DNA from: Hyphomicrobium nitrativorans NL23
GTDB taxonomy: Bacteria > Pseudomonadota > Alphaproteobacteria > Rhizobiales > Hyphomicrobiaceae
NCBI RefSeq assembly: GCF_000503895.1
Contig: NC_022997.1
Span: 1,260,501-1,324,500, forward strand
Length of the DNA: 64,000 nt
Reading direction: 5' to 3'
The notes under the pieces are model-generated. The model was not told where the DNA came from. It did not search any database and was given only the letters and a program-made list of their open reading frames with translations. Within the stretch, counting starts at the first letter, position 1. The number at the start of each line of letters is the position of its first letter. Positions 41,406 to 50,265 of the stretch are shown here, one piece after another. Both the position numbers and the translations under genes were made by a program.

Positions 41406-43088
41406 ATGAGCATCAAGGTTGCGAGCGACATCGAGATCGCGCGCGCTGCCGCTCTCGAGCCGATCGAGACGATCGCCGGCAAGGTCAGCATTCCGGAAAA
41501 GCATCTTTTTCGCTACGGGCCGCACAAAGCAAAGGTCAGCGCGGCTTACGCGGGCAATCTGGATTCGAAGCCGGACGGCAACCTGGTTCTCGTTACCGCC
41601 ATTTCGCCCACACCTGCGGGCGAGGGCAAGACGACGACGACGGTCGGTCTCGGCGACGGTCTCAACCGCATCGGCAAGCGTGCGATGATCTGCTTGCGCG
41701 AACCTTCGCTCGGCCCCTGTTTCGGCATGAAGGGCGGCGCGGCGGGCGGCGGCTACGCACAAGTCGTACCGATGGAGGATCTCAATCTCCACTTCACCGG
41801 GGATTTTCACGCCATCACGGCCGCTCACAATCTTCTGAGCGCGATGATCGACAACCACATTTATTGGGGGAATGCGCTCGATATCGACACGCGCCGCATC
41901 GTATGGAGGCGCGTGCTGGACATCAACGACCGCGCTCTGCGCGAGACGGTGACCTCGCTCGGCGGCGTCGCCAACGGATACCCGGCGCTCGCGGGCTTCG
42001 ATATCACGGTGGCGTCCGAGGTCATGGCTATTTTCTGCCTTGCGACGAGCCTCGACGATCTTCGCAAGCGTCTCGGCGATATGATCGTCGCGTATCGGCG
42101 GGATCGGTCTCCGGTTTACTGCCGGGAACTGAAAGCGGATGGGGCCATGACCGTGCTCCTTAAGGACGCCATGCTGCCCAACCTAGTGCAGACGCTGGAG
42201 AACAATCCCGCGTTCGTCCACGGCGGGCCGTTCGCCAACATCGCGCACGGATGCAATTCCGTGATGGCAACGAAGACGGCGCTCAAGCTTGCGGACTACG
42301 TCGTGACGGAAGCGGGCTTTGGAGCCGATCTGGGTGCCGAGAAATTCTTCGACATCAAGTGCCGGAAGGCCGGTCTCAAGCCGAAAGCCGTTGTCATCGT
42401 CGCGACCGTTCGAGCGCTCAAGATGAATGGCGGCGTGAAGAAGGACGATCTCGGCGTGGAAAACGTCGAGGCTCTGAAGGCGGGTTGCGCCAACCTCGGA
42501 CGGCATATCGAGAACGTCAAGAAATTCGGCGTTCCCGCCGTCGTCGCCATCAACCACTTTGCCAAAGATACGGATGCGGAGCTCGAAGCGCTCCAGGCGT
42601 ATGCGGCGAGCCAGGGTGTTTCCGCAATCGTTTGCCGTCACTGGGAACGGGGATCGGAAGGCACGGCTGAGCTTGCGCAGAAGGTCGTGGACATCTGCGA
42701 AGCGGGGGAGGCGGACTTCAAGCCCCTCTACCGGGAGGACATCGGTCTGTTCGAGAAAATCGAAACCATCGCGAAGGAGATTTATCGCGCCGATTCGGTG
42801 AAGGCGGATGCAAAAGTTCGCGATCAGCTCACGCAGTGGGAGGAGGCCGGGTACGGACACTTGCCCGTCTGCATCGCGAAAACGCAGTACTCGTTCACTA
42901 CCGATCCGAACAAGCGTGGCGCGCCAGTCGGTTTCGAGCTTCCCATCCGCGAAGTGCGCTTGTCGGCAGGTGCGGGGTTCGTGGTCGGGATCTGCGGAGA
43001 GATCATGACCATGCCAGGCTTGCCGCGCGTCCCTGCCGCGGAAACCATCCAGCTCAACGCCGAAGGCCAGATCGAAGGCCTGTTCTGA
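41406..43088 (+). CDS. fhs: Formate-tetrahydrofolate ligase
   Basis: The 560-residue enzyme makes 10-formyl-THF from formate, ATP and tetrahydrofolate. The P-loop is in [20 protein letters not shown] (about residues 64-83), followed by [20 protein letters not shown] and [20 protein letters not shown]. Length is normal for the family. The ATG at 41406 ([10 protein letters not shown]) is preferred; an upstream in-frame ATG at 41388 lacks a ribosome site. In methylotrophs this enzyme (FtfL) brings formate carbon into the serine cycle. The neighbouring fchA supplies the next step, to methenyl-THF. Confidence 0.95.
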   Translation: MSIKVASDIEIARAAALEPIETIAGKVSIPEKHLFRYGPHKAKVSAAYAGNLDSKPDGNLVLVTAISPTPAGEGKTTTTVGLGDGLNRIGKRAMICLREPSLGPCFGMKGGAAGGGYAQVVPMEDLNLHFTGDFHAITAAHNLLSAMIDNHIYWGNALDIDTRRIVWRRVLDINDRALRETVTSLGGVANGYPALAGFDITVASEVMAIFCLATSLDDLRKRLGDMIVAYRRDRSPVYCRELKADGAMTVLLKDAMLPNLVQTLENNPAFVHGGPFANIAHGCNSVMATKTALKLADYVVTEAGFGADLGAEKFFDIKCRKAGLKPKAVVIVATVRALKMNGGVKKDDLGVENVEALKAGCANLGRHIENVKKFGVPAVVAINHFAKDTDAELEALQAYAASQGVSAIVCRHWERGSEGTAELAQKVVDICEAGEADFKPLYREDIGLFEKIETIAKEIYRADSVKADAKVRDQLTQWEEAGYGHLPVCIAKTQYSFTTDPNKRGAPVGFELPIREVRLSAGAGFVVGICGEIMTMPGLPRVPAAETIQLNAEGQIEGLF

Positions 43089-43154
43089 AAGTTCCATCCT
43101 GCCGCCACCCAACGGCTTACGTTTGCGATTTGCACGGAGAAGAAAGAGGCACTC

Positions 43155-43778
43155 ATGCTTGTAAAAATGTCCCTAGAAGAATTCGGCGCCATCCTCGGTT
43201 CGGACGCGCCCGCTCCGGGCGGCGGTAGCGTTGCGGCGCTGTCCGGCGCACTCGGTGCAGAGCTGGTTGCGATGGTATGCCGGCTCAGCATCGGCAAGAA
43301 GGGCTATGAGACCTTCACGGACGAGCTCAACGCGGCGCTGCCCAAGGCCGATGCGCTCGCGGCCGGGCTTCTGCGGCGTGTCGATCTCGATACCGAGGCG
43401 TTTAACGCCGTCATGGCCGCGTTCAAGCTCCCCAAGGAGACGGACGACGATAAGCAGAAGAGAACGGCTGCCATCCAGAACGGATACAAGGAGGCGGTTC
43501 AATCTCCGCTCTCCATCGCAAAAGAATGCGTGGACGTGTTGGAACTCAGCCAGTCGCTTCTCGGCAAGTCCAACAGCAATGCGCTGAGCGATCTCGGCGT
43601 GGCGTCCCAGCAGGCGTACGCCGGCCTGGAAGGCGCGATCATGAACGTTCGGATCAATCTGCCGTCCATCAAAGACGATGCGTTCAAATCGCAAATCACG
43701 GCGGAGATCGGTCAGCTCTTGAAACAGGGTCACGAGGCCAAAGAGCATGTCTACAAGTTTGTATCAGACAACCTGTGA
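43155..43778 (+). CDS. fchA: Methenyl-THF cyclohydrolase / formimino-THF cyclodeaminase (FchA type)
   Basis: The 207-residue, mostly helical protein has the family start SDAPAPGGGSVAALSGALGA (about residues 16-35). Members either interconvert 10-formyl- and 5,10-methenyl-THF (Fch of methylotrophs) or release ammonia from formimino-THF. The upstream formimidoyltransferase argues for the second activity, the adjacent fhs for the first; the same domain may do both. It lies 66 bp after fhs and overlaps the start of folC by 32 bp. Confidence 0.9.
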   Translation: MLVKMSLEEFGAILGSDAPAPGGGSVAALSGALGAELVAMVCRLSIGKKGYETFTDELNAALPKADALAAGLLRRVDLDTEAFNAVMAAFKLPKETDDDKQKRTAAIQNGYKEAVQSPLSIAKECVDVLELSQSLLGKSNSNALSDLGVASQQAYAGLEGAIMNVRINLPSIKDDAFKSQITAEIGQLLKQGHEAKEHVYKFVSDNL

Positions 43779-45159
43779 CGTCGACATTGCGGCGGCTCCC
43801 GTCAGCACGCTCCTCCTTGCGCGCCTGATGGGACTGCATCCGCAATCGATCGATCTGTCGCTGGAGCGGATCGAGCGCCTCCTTGAGGCGCTCGGTTCGC
43901 CCGAACGCCGGTTGCCGCCCGTCGTGCATGTGGCAGGCACCAACGGCAAGGGATCGTTGATCGCGTTCCTACGCGCTATTTCGGAAGGGCTCGGCTGCCG
44001 CACGCATTCCTATATCTCGCCGCATCTCGTCAGCTTTCACGAGCGGATCGTGCTGGCCGGCGAGACGGGCGCTGCGCCGATTTCCGAGGATGCGCTGGTG
44101 GATTACCTGTCGCGCGTCGAGGATGCGAACGGTCGACGGCCGATCACGCATTTCGAGATCACGACGGCTGCGGCTTTTCTCGCATTCTCGGAGGCGCAGG
44201 CGGATCTCCTGCTTCTCGAAACGGGACTGGGAGGGCGGCTCGATGCCACCAACGTGGTGGAGCAGCCGAAGTTGACGGTCATCACGCCGATTTCCATCGA
44301 TCACGTGTCTTTCCTAGGCGGGACGATCGCGGCGATTGCGCGGGAAAAGGCCGGGATCATCAAGCCTGGCGTGCCGTGCATCGTCGGTCGCCAGCACTCC
44401 GAAGCGCTCGCCGTGATCGCGGAGAGGGCGAAAGCCGTGGGCGCGCCGCTTTATGTCTTCGGACGCGATTTCGATGTCAGCGTTCGAGACGGACGGCTTC
44501 TGTTCCAGTCTCATGCCCGGCTGATCAATCTGCCGGTGCCGCACTTGGCGGGCGCGCATCAAGTGGAGAATGCGGCGCTCGCTATCGCTGCCGCATGCGT
44601 TCTCTTCGACGAGGGCGTTTCGGTCGGCGCGCTCGAACACGGCCTTCGCGAGGCGACGTGGCCGGCGCGTTTCCAGCGCCTGGATGACGGCGATCTCAAC
44701 GCCTGTGTGAGCCGCGGCACCGAGCTTCTGCTCGACGGCGGACATAATCCGGCCGCGGCCTGCGTCATCGCCAAGGCGCTCGACGAGCTTGCCGCGCGCG
44801 ATCCGCGTGATGTGCATCTGATTTGGGGAATGATGGAAGCCAAGGATGCGCAGTCCGTCATCGCGCCTTTCAGGGGACGCGTCTCGCGTGTCTACACGGT
44901 ACCTATCCCCGATGAGCCTAACGCGTTTTCGGCCGCGGATCTTGCCGGGGTCGCATCCCGGGAAGGGTTCGACGTGATCCCGACGAGCGGTGTCGTCCAG
45001 GCGCTCCGTCTGTCTCAAGCCGGGATGCGCCAGCCCGGGCGTGTCCTGATTTTCGGGTCGCTCTATCTCGCGGGGCACGTTCTGCGCGTGCACGAACACG
45101 GGTTCGAGCGGGCGAGGCGCGAGGGTGCGTTCGCGGCGCCGGTTCGCACGTCACGGTGA
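43747..45159 (+). CDS. folC: Bifunctional folylpolyglutamate synthase / dihydrofolate synthase
   Basis: The 470-residue Mur-ligase-type enzyme adds glutamate to dihydropteroate and to folates. The signature P-loop is VVHVAGTNGKGSLIAFLRAI (about residues 59-78). Others are FEITTAAAFLAFSEAQADLL (Omega-loop side) and GLGGRLDATNVVEQP. The N-terminal part LLLARLMGLHPQSIDLSLER is the usual start of rhizobial FolC, which favours the ATG at 43747 despite its 32-bp overlap with fchA; an internal ATG at 43828 is possible. As a second or only folC it would keep the folate pool of this C1 cluster polyglutamylated. Confidence 0.93.
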   Translation: MSTSLYQTTCDVDIAAAPVSTLLLARLMGLHPQSIDLSLERIERLLEALGSPERRLPPVVHVAGTNGKGSLIAFLRAISEGLGCRTHSYISPHLVSFHERIVLAGETGAAPISEDALVDYLSRVEDANGRRPITHFEITTAAAFLAFSEAQADLLLLETGLGGRLDATNVVEQPKLTVITPISIDHVSFLGGTIAAIAREKAGIIKPGVPCIVGRQHSEALAVIAERAKAVGAPLYVFGRDFDVSVRDGRLLFQSHARLINLPVPHLAGAHQVENAALAIAAACVLFDEGVSVGALEHGLREATWPARFQRLDDGDLNACVSRGTELLLDGGHNPAAACVIAKALDELAARDPRDVHLIWGMMEAKDAQSVIAPFRGRVSRVYTVPIPDEPNAFSAADLAGVASREGFDVIPTSGVVQALRLSQAGMRQPGRVLIFGSLYLAGHVLRVHEHGFERARREGAFAAPVRTSR

Positions 45160-45192
45160 GGGTCGATCAAGGTGATTCGAGGCAAGAAGACG

Positions 45193-46143
45193 ATGGCCTT
45201 TGAGCAGGCGGATCTGGTGCGCTTTCCTTCGCGGCCGGAGCGGAAGAGCCTCTTTCTGGAACGGGGGGATATCGATGTCTCGTTCGAGTTCTTTCCGCCC
45301 AATTCGGCCGTCATGGAAGAGGCGCTTTGGCGGTCCATTCATCGGCTCGAACCGCTGCGGCCGACGAGCGTCTCCGTGACTTATGGCGCGGGAGGATCGA
45401 CGAGGGAGCGTACGCACGCGACCATTGCGCGTCTTCTTCGCGAGACGACACTCCATCCGGCCGCGCATTTGACATGTATCGGCGCTACGCGAGCCGAAAT
45501 AGATCGTATTGCCGGAATGTATTGGGACCTTGGCGTGCGCCACATCGTGGCCATTCGCGGAGATCCGCCTCCTGGCGAGCGTTACGTGCCGACGCCCGGT
45601 GGCTACGAGCGCGCGGTGGATCTCGTCGAGGGCTTGAAGGCCGTTGCGGACTTCGAAATCACGGTGGCCGCCCATCCGGAGAGGCATCCGGATTCTACGA
45701 CGCTGGCTACCGATATCGAAGTACTCAAAGCGAAGATCGATGCGGGTGCGACGCGCATCATCACCCAATTCGCGTTCGATACGGATCGCTTTCTTCGTTT
45801 CGAGGAACGCGCGCGGTCTCGCGGTATCACCGCCCCGATCATTCCAGGGATCCTGCCGATCCATAACTTCCAGCACGTGGCCGCCATGGCATCTAGAGTG
45901 GGCGTTGGCGTTCCGGCGTGGCTGGTGCGCCGGTTCGAGGGGCTGGAAAACGATCGTGGGACGCAACGGCTCGCGGCTGCGGCCTTTGCTGCGGAACAGG
46001 TGCTCGGCTTGGTGGACCGCGGTGTGACCGAATTCCATTTCTACACCCTGAACCGGGCCGATCTCGTCTACGGGATTTGCCACATGCTTGGTTTGCGCCC
46101 ACAGCGCAACGATGTGGAGTATCGAGACCTCGTGGATAACTAG
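45193..46143 (+). CDS. metF: Methylenetetrahydrofolate reductase
   Basis: The protein of about 316 residues forms an FAD-binding TIM barrel and interconverts 5,10-methylene- and 5-methyl-THF. The catalytic Glu lies in DVSFEFFPPNSAVME (about residues 27-41). Other family segments are TSVSVTYGAGGSTRERTHAT and HIVAIRGDPPPGERYV. IIPGILPIHNFQHVAAMASR is the conserved late segment. The start may also be the GTG at 45172; both have GAGG upstream. It closes the one-carbon cluster. Its stop codon lies inside a dispersed repeat that also occurs at 29923. Confidence 0.93.
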   Translation: MAFEQADLVRFPSRPERKSLFLERGDIDVSFEFFPPNSAVMEEALWRSIHRLEPLRPTSVSVTYGAGGSTRERTHATIARLLRETTLHPAAHLTCIGATRAEIDRIAGMYWDLGVRHIVAIRGDPPPGERYVPTPGGYERAVDLVEGLKAVADFEITVAAHPERHPDSTTLATDIEVLKAKIDAGATRIITQFAFDTDRFLRFEERARSRGITAPIIPGILPIHNFQHVAAMASRVGVGVPAWLVRRFEGLENDRGTQRLAAAAFAAEQVLGLVDRGVTEFHFYTLNRADLVYGICHMLGLRPQRNDVEYRDLVDN

Positions 46144-46235
46144 AGCCGTTCCGATTTCGGTGGAATCGCGGGGGCGATTTCAACCCGTACAACTTTGACG
46201 AGCCTCAATTGCCGTGCGGCGGGCGGCCTCTAGGA

Positions 46236-46260
46236 TTATGCGATTTCGGCAATCGCATAA
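46236..46260. promoter_or_regulatory. Perfect 25-bp dyad upstream of the universal stress gene
   Basis: TTATGCGATT-TCGGC-AATCGCATAA is a perfect inverted repeat ending 15 bp before the ATG at 46276. As DNA it could be an operator; as RNA it would form a 10-bp stem directly before the GAGAGGA ribosome site. Confidence 0.5.
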
Positions 46261-46275
46261 GAGAGGAACGCTTGG

Positions 46276-46692
46276 ATGAAAAAGATTCTATGCGCGGTGG
46301 ACGATTGCGAGCACAGCAAAGTTGCGGCCCGTCTGGCCGGAGCCTTGGCAGCCGCCACGGCTGCGAACCTCACATTGCTCGCCGTTAACGAGTTGATCGG
46401 CGGCTACCTCCGTGGCGATGCGTCGGCGCGTCTGTGGACGGGGCCTCAAGTCCGCAAGCTTCTGGACGATGCGGCCGCGGAGGCGAAAGCGGCGGGTGCC
46501 GAAAAGGTCGAGACGCTTGAAACGGAAAGCCGGGACGTGGCGCGGGCGATTTCCCAATTCGCGGAAGAACACGGGTACGACCACATCGTTATCGGTTCCG
46601 GTGGGAAGACCACCGTCAAGCGCATGGTTCTCGGCTCCGTGTCGGCGGACATCGTGAACCGCGCGCCCTGTCCGGTGACGGTCGCCCGTTAG
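46276..46692 (+). CDS. Universal stress protein (UspA family)
   Basis: The 138-residue UspA-fold protein has the N-terminal strand KKILCAVDDCEHSKVAARLA. The ATP-binding signature is VIGSGGKTTVKRMVLGSVSA (about residues 106-125), followed by RAPCPVTVAR. The G-x2-G-x9-G-S pattern indicates the nucleotide-binding subclass. Such proteins are induced by starvation or respiratory stress. It stands alone, preceded by a perfect dyad. The downstream NnrS gene is 105 bp away. Confidence 0.93.
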   Translation: MKKILCAVDDCEHSKVAARLAGALAAATAANLTLLAVNELIGGYLRGDASARLWTGPQVRKLLDDAAAEAKAAGAEKVETLETESRDVARAISQFAEEHGYDHIVIGSGGKTTVKRMVLGSVSADIVNRAPCPVTVAR

Positions 46693-46797
46693 CCGCCAAA
46701 CCGATCGGGCGCGGACATGACTTCCGTGAAGTCTTGCATTCGGAGGATATCATAGATTTACGGGCGATCTGTTGAAGCATGAGCATTGCGAGGGTGG

Positions 46798-47964
46798 ATG
46801 CGGACATCCTGTGCGTTCTGGCAGGCGCCGCATCGCCCGCTGTTCCTGCTTGCGGCTTTGTCTGCTTTCGTCGTGCCTCTTGTCTGGCTCGCCCCTCACC
46901 GGGTCGGGCCGGACGCGGTGGCGTGGCACTCGCACGAACTGGCGTTCGGCATGGGTGGAGCCGCCGTCGGGGGTTATCTTCTTACGTCTTTGCCAAGCTG
47001 GACGCAGCAAGGCCCCGTCGCGCCGCGTCTCACGATGGCGGTGTGCGCTCTATGGGTTCTTTCGCGCCTGAGCTTTTTCTGGGCGGGGCTATTGCCTTAC
47101 GCCGTTCTTATGGTGGGGACGCAGGCTTATCTTGTCACGTTGGCCGGCCTGCTGATCTGGAAGATCGCTGTGCTTCGCATTTGGTCGAGGGCGTGGCTTG
47201 TCCTTGCTATGGGCGTGCTGATTTCGAGCGATCTCTTCTTTCTGTTCCAAGCTTATCGGCATGCCGTTCCACCGGATGGCGCCGCCGTCATCGTTCTGTC
47301 TTTTGCAGTGTTGCTTTCGCTCGTTGGCGGGCGCGCCGTGCCCGCCTTCACCCGAAGCTGGCTAGAGCGGCAACGGGTGCGGATGTCCGTGAGAGACAGT
47401 TCGGTTCTATCCGTCTTCGCGACGGTGTCGCTTGCGGCCGGTGGCCTGCTTATGGTGGTTGCGCGTGATCCTGTGGCAGGGGGCGTTTTCATCTTGTCGG
47501 GCGCGTTGCATCTTTTGCGAACGGCTGGCTGGAAGACTTGGGAGGTTCGCCGCTACCCCGCACTTCTTCTGTTACACCTCTCCTGGATCTGGCTGCCGGC
47601 AGGGCTGTTTCTGGTTGGGCTCGCAATGATCCGGCCGGAGTGGATCGCATTGTCGGACGCTATCCATGCGCTGGCGATGGGTGCCATGGGAGCGACGATC
47701 CTCGCGATCATGGCGCGCGCGATCATGGTGCGGCGGGGCGATATGCTCCTATTGGGCAAGCCTCTGGCGCTCGCTTTCGCGCTGGTCTGGATTTCAGCGT
47801 TTGTTCGGGTGTCGGCGCCGTTCGCGCCTTCTCTCACGCCAGATCCGATCCGCGTATCCGCAATTTTGTGGATGGCGGGCTGGCTGATCTTTCTTTTTGT
47901 TTACGTCCCCAGGCTCTGCGGCCCAATCCCAAGGCCTATACTCAGCGCCCGCGTTCGGAGGTGA
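46798..47964 (+). CDS. nnrS: NnrS family membrane protein
   Basis: The 388-residue protein has about 12 helices. The family signature is WHSHELAFGMGGAAVGGYLL followed by TSLPSWT (about residues 40-66), with conserved His residues. NnrS is a haem- and copper-containing membrane protein linked to protection from nitric oxide and nitrosative stress. The ATG at 46798 follows GCGAGGG; a TTG four codons earlier is unlikely. It is convergent to the DUF3365 gene. Confidence 0.85.
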   Translation: MRTSCAFWQAPHRPLFLLAALSAFVVPLVWLAPHRVGPDAVAWHSHELAFGMGGAAVGGYLLTSLPSWTQQGPVAPRLTMAVCALWVLSRLSFFWAGLLPYAVLMVGTQAYLVTLAGLLIWKIAVLRIWSRAWLVLAMGVLISSDLFFLFQAYRHAVPPDGAAVIVLSFAVLLSLVGGRAVPAFTRSWLERQRVRMSVRDSSVLSVFATVSLAAGGLLMVVARDPVAGGVFILSGALHLLRTAGWKTWEVRRYPALLLLHLSWIWLPAGLFLVGLAMIRPEWIALSDAIHALAMGAMGATILAIMARAIMVRRGDMLLLGKPLALAFALVWISAFVRVSAPFAPSLTPDPIRVSAILWMAGWLIFLFVYVPRLCGPIPRPILSARVRR

Positions 47965-47986
47965 GTTTCCCCCCGGCCGACGCCCG

Positions 47987-48631
47987 TCATCGTATTTGCC
48001 GGCGGACGGTGAATGCGCCTCTGAGCTCGCCTGCGACGAAACCCGTCGCTTCGTCGGAGGGATAGAGCTCCAATATCTCCGCCTTGAGGCTGGCTTCGAT
48101 ATTGCTTCCGTGACAGACCAAGCACGGCTCTGCCGCGGTCGGAATCGCTTTCATGTAGCGGAAGGTGCTTTTGCCGTTTTCGGTGGCGATCTCTGCGTGT
48201 TCGAGTGTCGCCGGATCGCTTCCGGCCGCAGCTTTTCGCACGAAGTCGGCCAGGACGCGTCGTTCGAACGCATCGGGCGTGTTATCCGGGTTGCGCACTT
48301 TGAGCGCCGTTCGACCGACGGTCAGGTCATGCGTTTTGGAGGCGTTCTCAGCGATAGAGGGCGCGACGGTGCGGCAAACGCCGAGCGCAGCCGAGGGGCC
48401 GCCCGCCTTCAATGCGGCGATGAGTTCGGAGCGTAAATTTTCGCCAAGATCCTTCGCCGCGGCGCGGGCCGCAGCAAGATTGCCGCCCGTTTCGAAGGGC
48501 GGAGGGTTGTCCGCCCATGCCTGTGCCGGGGCTATTGCAACGGTCAGCCCGATCAGGAGCGCTGCACGAGGCATCCATCGAGAACGGGGCGTTTCAATCG
48601 CTGCTGCGACGAGCGATCCATGCGTTGTCAT
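47987..48631 (-). CDS. DUF3365 (Tll0287-like) haem-binding periplasmic protein
   Basis: The 214-residue protein has a hydrophobic signal or anchor (AALLIGLTVAIAPAQAWA, ending near residue 41). The DUF3365/Tll0287-like domain follows (ALKAGGPSAALGVCRTVAPS) with one c-type haem motif CLVCHG near residue 169. Such proteins may sense redox state or small ligands through the haem. Its start overlaps the stop of the DUF2892 gene (ATGA), so it is the last gene of the ArsR-DUF2892-DUF3365 operon. Confidence 0.82.
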   Translation of the reverse strand: MTTHGSLVAAAIETPRSRWMPRAALLIGLTVAIAPAQAWADNPPPFETGGNLAAARAAAKDLGENLRSELIAALKAGGPSAALGVCRTVAPSIAENASKTHDLTVGRTALKVRNPDNTPDAFERRVLADFVRKAAAGSDPATLEHAEIATENGKSTFRYMKAIPTAAEPCLVCHGSNIEASLKAEILELYPSDEATGFVAGELRGAFTVRRQIR

Positions 48632-48846
48632 GGCGTATCACAGCAGGAGAATGCGCCGCCGGAACGGACGCCGAGCCGCTTCAGAACGTAGGCGAGGGGG
48701 CAGAACCGCGTGAAGGCGGCCTGAAGCAGATTGATCCCGACAAAGGCGGTAAGAAGCAGCCAATACGGGCTGTAAGTGTGGCTGAGGGCGAGGCTGAGTA
48801 AAATCATGCTGCCCGCGAACGCGAGCACGGCGCGGTCGATCGTCAT
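48628..48846 (-). CDS. DUF2892 small membrane protein
   Basis: The 72-residue protein has two hydrophobic segments (VLAFAGSMILLSLALSHTY and WLLLTAFVGINLLQAAF). The ending FTRFCPLAYVLKRLGV is the conserved tail of DUF2892, which is often fused to or beside rhodanese-type sulfurtransferases. It overlaps both neighbours by 4 bp (ATGA) and so is translationally coupled to the ArsR-type regulator. Confidence 0.85.
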   Translation of the reverse strand: MTIDRAVLAFAGSMILLSLALSHTYSPYWLLLTAFVGINLLQAAFTRFCPLAYVLKRLGVRSGGAFSCCDTP

Positions 48847-49169
48847 TTCGAAATCCTCCGACGTTTGGGTGTGGCTTGTCCGCAGAAAAGATCGTGCAGC
48901 ACGCCGATGAGGCGAGCGACGCGAGCGTCGGCCAAGCTGTAGTGGATCGTTTGGGCTTCGCGCCGGGTTGCGACGAAGCCGCCTTCCCGTAGCTTGGCGA
49001 GGTGTTGCGACAGGGCCGACTGGCTGAGAGGAACGACGGCTTCCAGCGCCGAGACCGAGCGCTCGCCGTTGTGCAGCTCGCACAGGATCATCAGACGATG
49101 GCGGTTGGCGAGCGCCTTGAGAAACTCGGCCGCGGCTTCGCTGTTGGCTTCGAGGTCTTGAATATTCAT
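48843..49169 (-). CDS. ArsR-family regulator, BigR/SqrR-like with two Cys
   Basis: The 108-residue winged-helix repressor has the HTH VPLSQSALSQHLAKLREGGF (about residues 45-64). Cys29 (RLMILCELH) and Cys95 (LHDLFC) stand at the positions used by the BigR/YgaV/SqrR group to form a disulfide or polysulfide bridge in response to reactive sulfur. The CxC arsenic site is absent. The operon contains a DUF2892 gene, often linked to sulfur metabolism. It is divergent from the RND genes (73-bp gap), so it probably controls both directions. Confidence 0.88.
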   Translation of the reverse strand: MNIQDLEANSEAAAEFLKALANRHRLMILCELHNGERSVSALEAVVPLSQSALSQHLAKLREGGFVATRREAQTIHYSLADARVARLIGVLHDLFCGQATPKRRRISK

Positions 49170-49242
49170 AATTGCTAATTTAGATATTGCTTATGTTTAT
49201 GTCAAGCGCCGCCTCGGGCGCTCAGCCAAAAAAGGATGTTTC
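49170..49242. promoter_or_regulatory. Divergent AT-rich promoter region between the ArsR-type regulator and the RND operon
   Basis: The 73 bp hold an AT-rich core with two ATTGC motifs (49171-49175 and 49186-49190) and the TTATGTTTATG run next to it. This is the expected place for the regulator's operator and for two divergent promoters. The exact site cannot be fixed by eye. Confidence 0.45.
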
Positions 49243-50265
49243 ATGATTCCGTCTGCCGGAACGGCGTGGGCGTGCGCTGCCCTTGTGCTCTCGGCCACAG
49301 CCGTGACGCACGCGGCGGAGCGCGGTTCGGGCTCCTCGTTTCCGATCTTTGCCACGGAGGTCGACGATCTCAAGTCGGTGTATGCCACTGTCCGGAGCCG
49401 GGATCTCGTTCATGCCCGTGTGCGTACGCCGGGGACGGTCACGTCCTTGAAAATCGACGAGGGCGATGCCGTTCGGCAAGGCCAGGTGCTTGCGCTTGTT
49501 GTCGATCCCAAGATCGCGCTCAAGATCGAAGCGATCGAAGCGCGGATCGTGGCCGCAAGCTCTCGTGTCGAGACATCGCGCGTCGAGCTTGAGCGAGCGA
49601 CGACGCTGCTTCAGCAGCGCGTCTCGCCGCAATCGCGCGTGGATCAGGCGCGGACGGCCCATGACGTCGCAGTGAACGATTTGAAGGCGGCGCAGGCCGA
49701 GCGCGCGGTGGCGGAAACCGAAATCGAAGAGGGCGAGGTGCTGGCTCCAACGTCTGGCCGCGTTCTCAAAGTTCCGGTGACCGAAGGCAGTGTCGTGCTG
49801 CCGGGAGAGAGCGTTGCGACGATGGCGGCCGGTGGCTATCTCCTTCGTCTCGAACTCCCGGAGCGGTATGCTCGTTTCATGAAGGCGGGCGATGCGGTTC
49901 TTTTGGGCGCGCGTGGTCTCGGGCTTTCGGAGGCGGCGCTGAAGACAGGCCGTATCACGCAGGTCTATCCGCAACTCGAAAACGGACGTGTTATCGCGGA
50001 TGCGGAGGTTGCAGGCCTCGGCGACTACTTCGTCGGCGAGCGTGTGCTGGCATGGATCTCGGCCGGAAAGAGGCGCGCCTACGTCGTTCCGCGCGCCTAC
50101 GTCTTCCGTCGTTTCGGGCTCGATTTCGTGCACCTCGAAGGGGAGAGCGGGAGGTTCACAGATGCCGTTGTGCAGACGGGCCGCTCCGTCCGGGGTGAGG
50201 ACGGACGCGAGGATGTCGAAATCCTGGCGGGCGTGACCGCAGGCGACCGGCTGGTGCAGCCATGA
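49243..50265 (+). CDS. RND efflux periplasmic adaptor
   Basis: The 340-residue membrane fusion protein has a signal peptide (WACAALVLSATAVTHA). The lipoyl strand is ARVRTPGTVTSLKIDEGDAV (about residues 58-77), and the return strand is EGEVLAPTSGRVLKVPVTEG. A short helical hairpin lies between. It connects the RND pump encoded next to an outer-membrane channel; no TolC-like gene is nearby. The last codons overlap the pump start (ATGA). Confidence 0.9.
   Translation: MIPSAGTAWACAALVLSATAVTHAAERGSGSSFPIFATEVDDLKSVYATVRSRDLVHARVRTPGTVTSLKIDEGDAVRQGQVLALVVDPKIALKIEAIEARIVAASSRVETSRVELERATTLLQQRVSPQSRVDQARTAHDVAVNDLKAAQAERAVAETEIEEGEVLAPTSGRVLKVPVTEGSVVLPGESVATMAAGGYLLRLELPERYARFMKAGDAVLLGARGLGLSEAALKTGRITQVYPQLENGRVIADAEVAGLGDYFVGERVLAWISAGKRRAYVVPRAYVFRRFGLDFVHLEGESGRFTDAVVQTGRSVRGEDGREDVEILAGVTAGDRLVQP

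Noticed and set aside
38513-46143. Chloromethane-utilisation (cmu) locus
   Set aside because: metF and folC occur in such loci, but cmuA, cmuB and cmuC are absent from the window.
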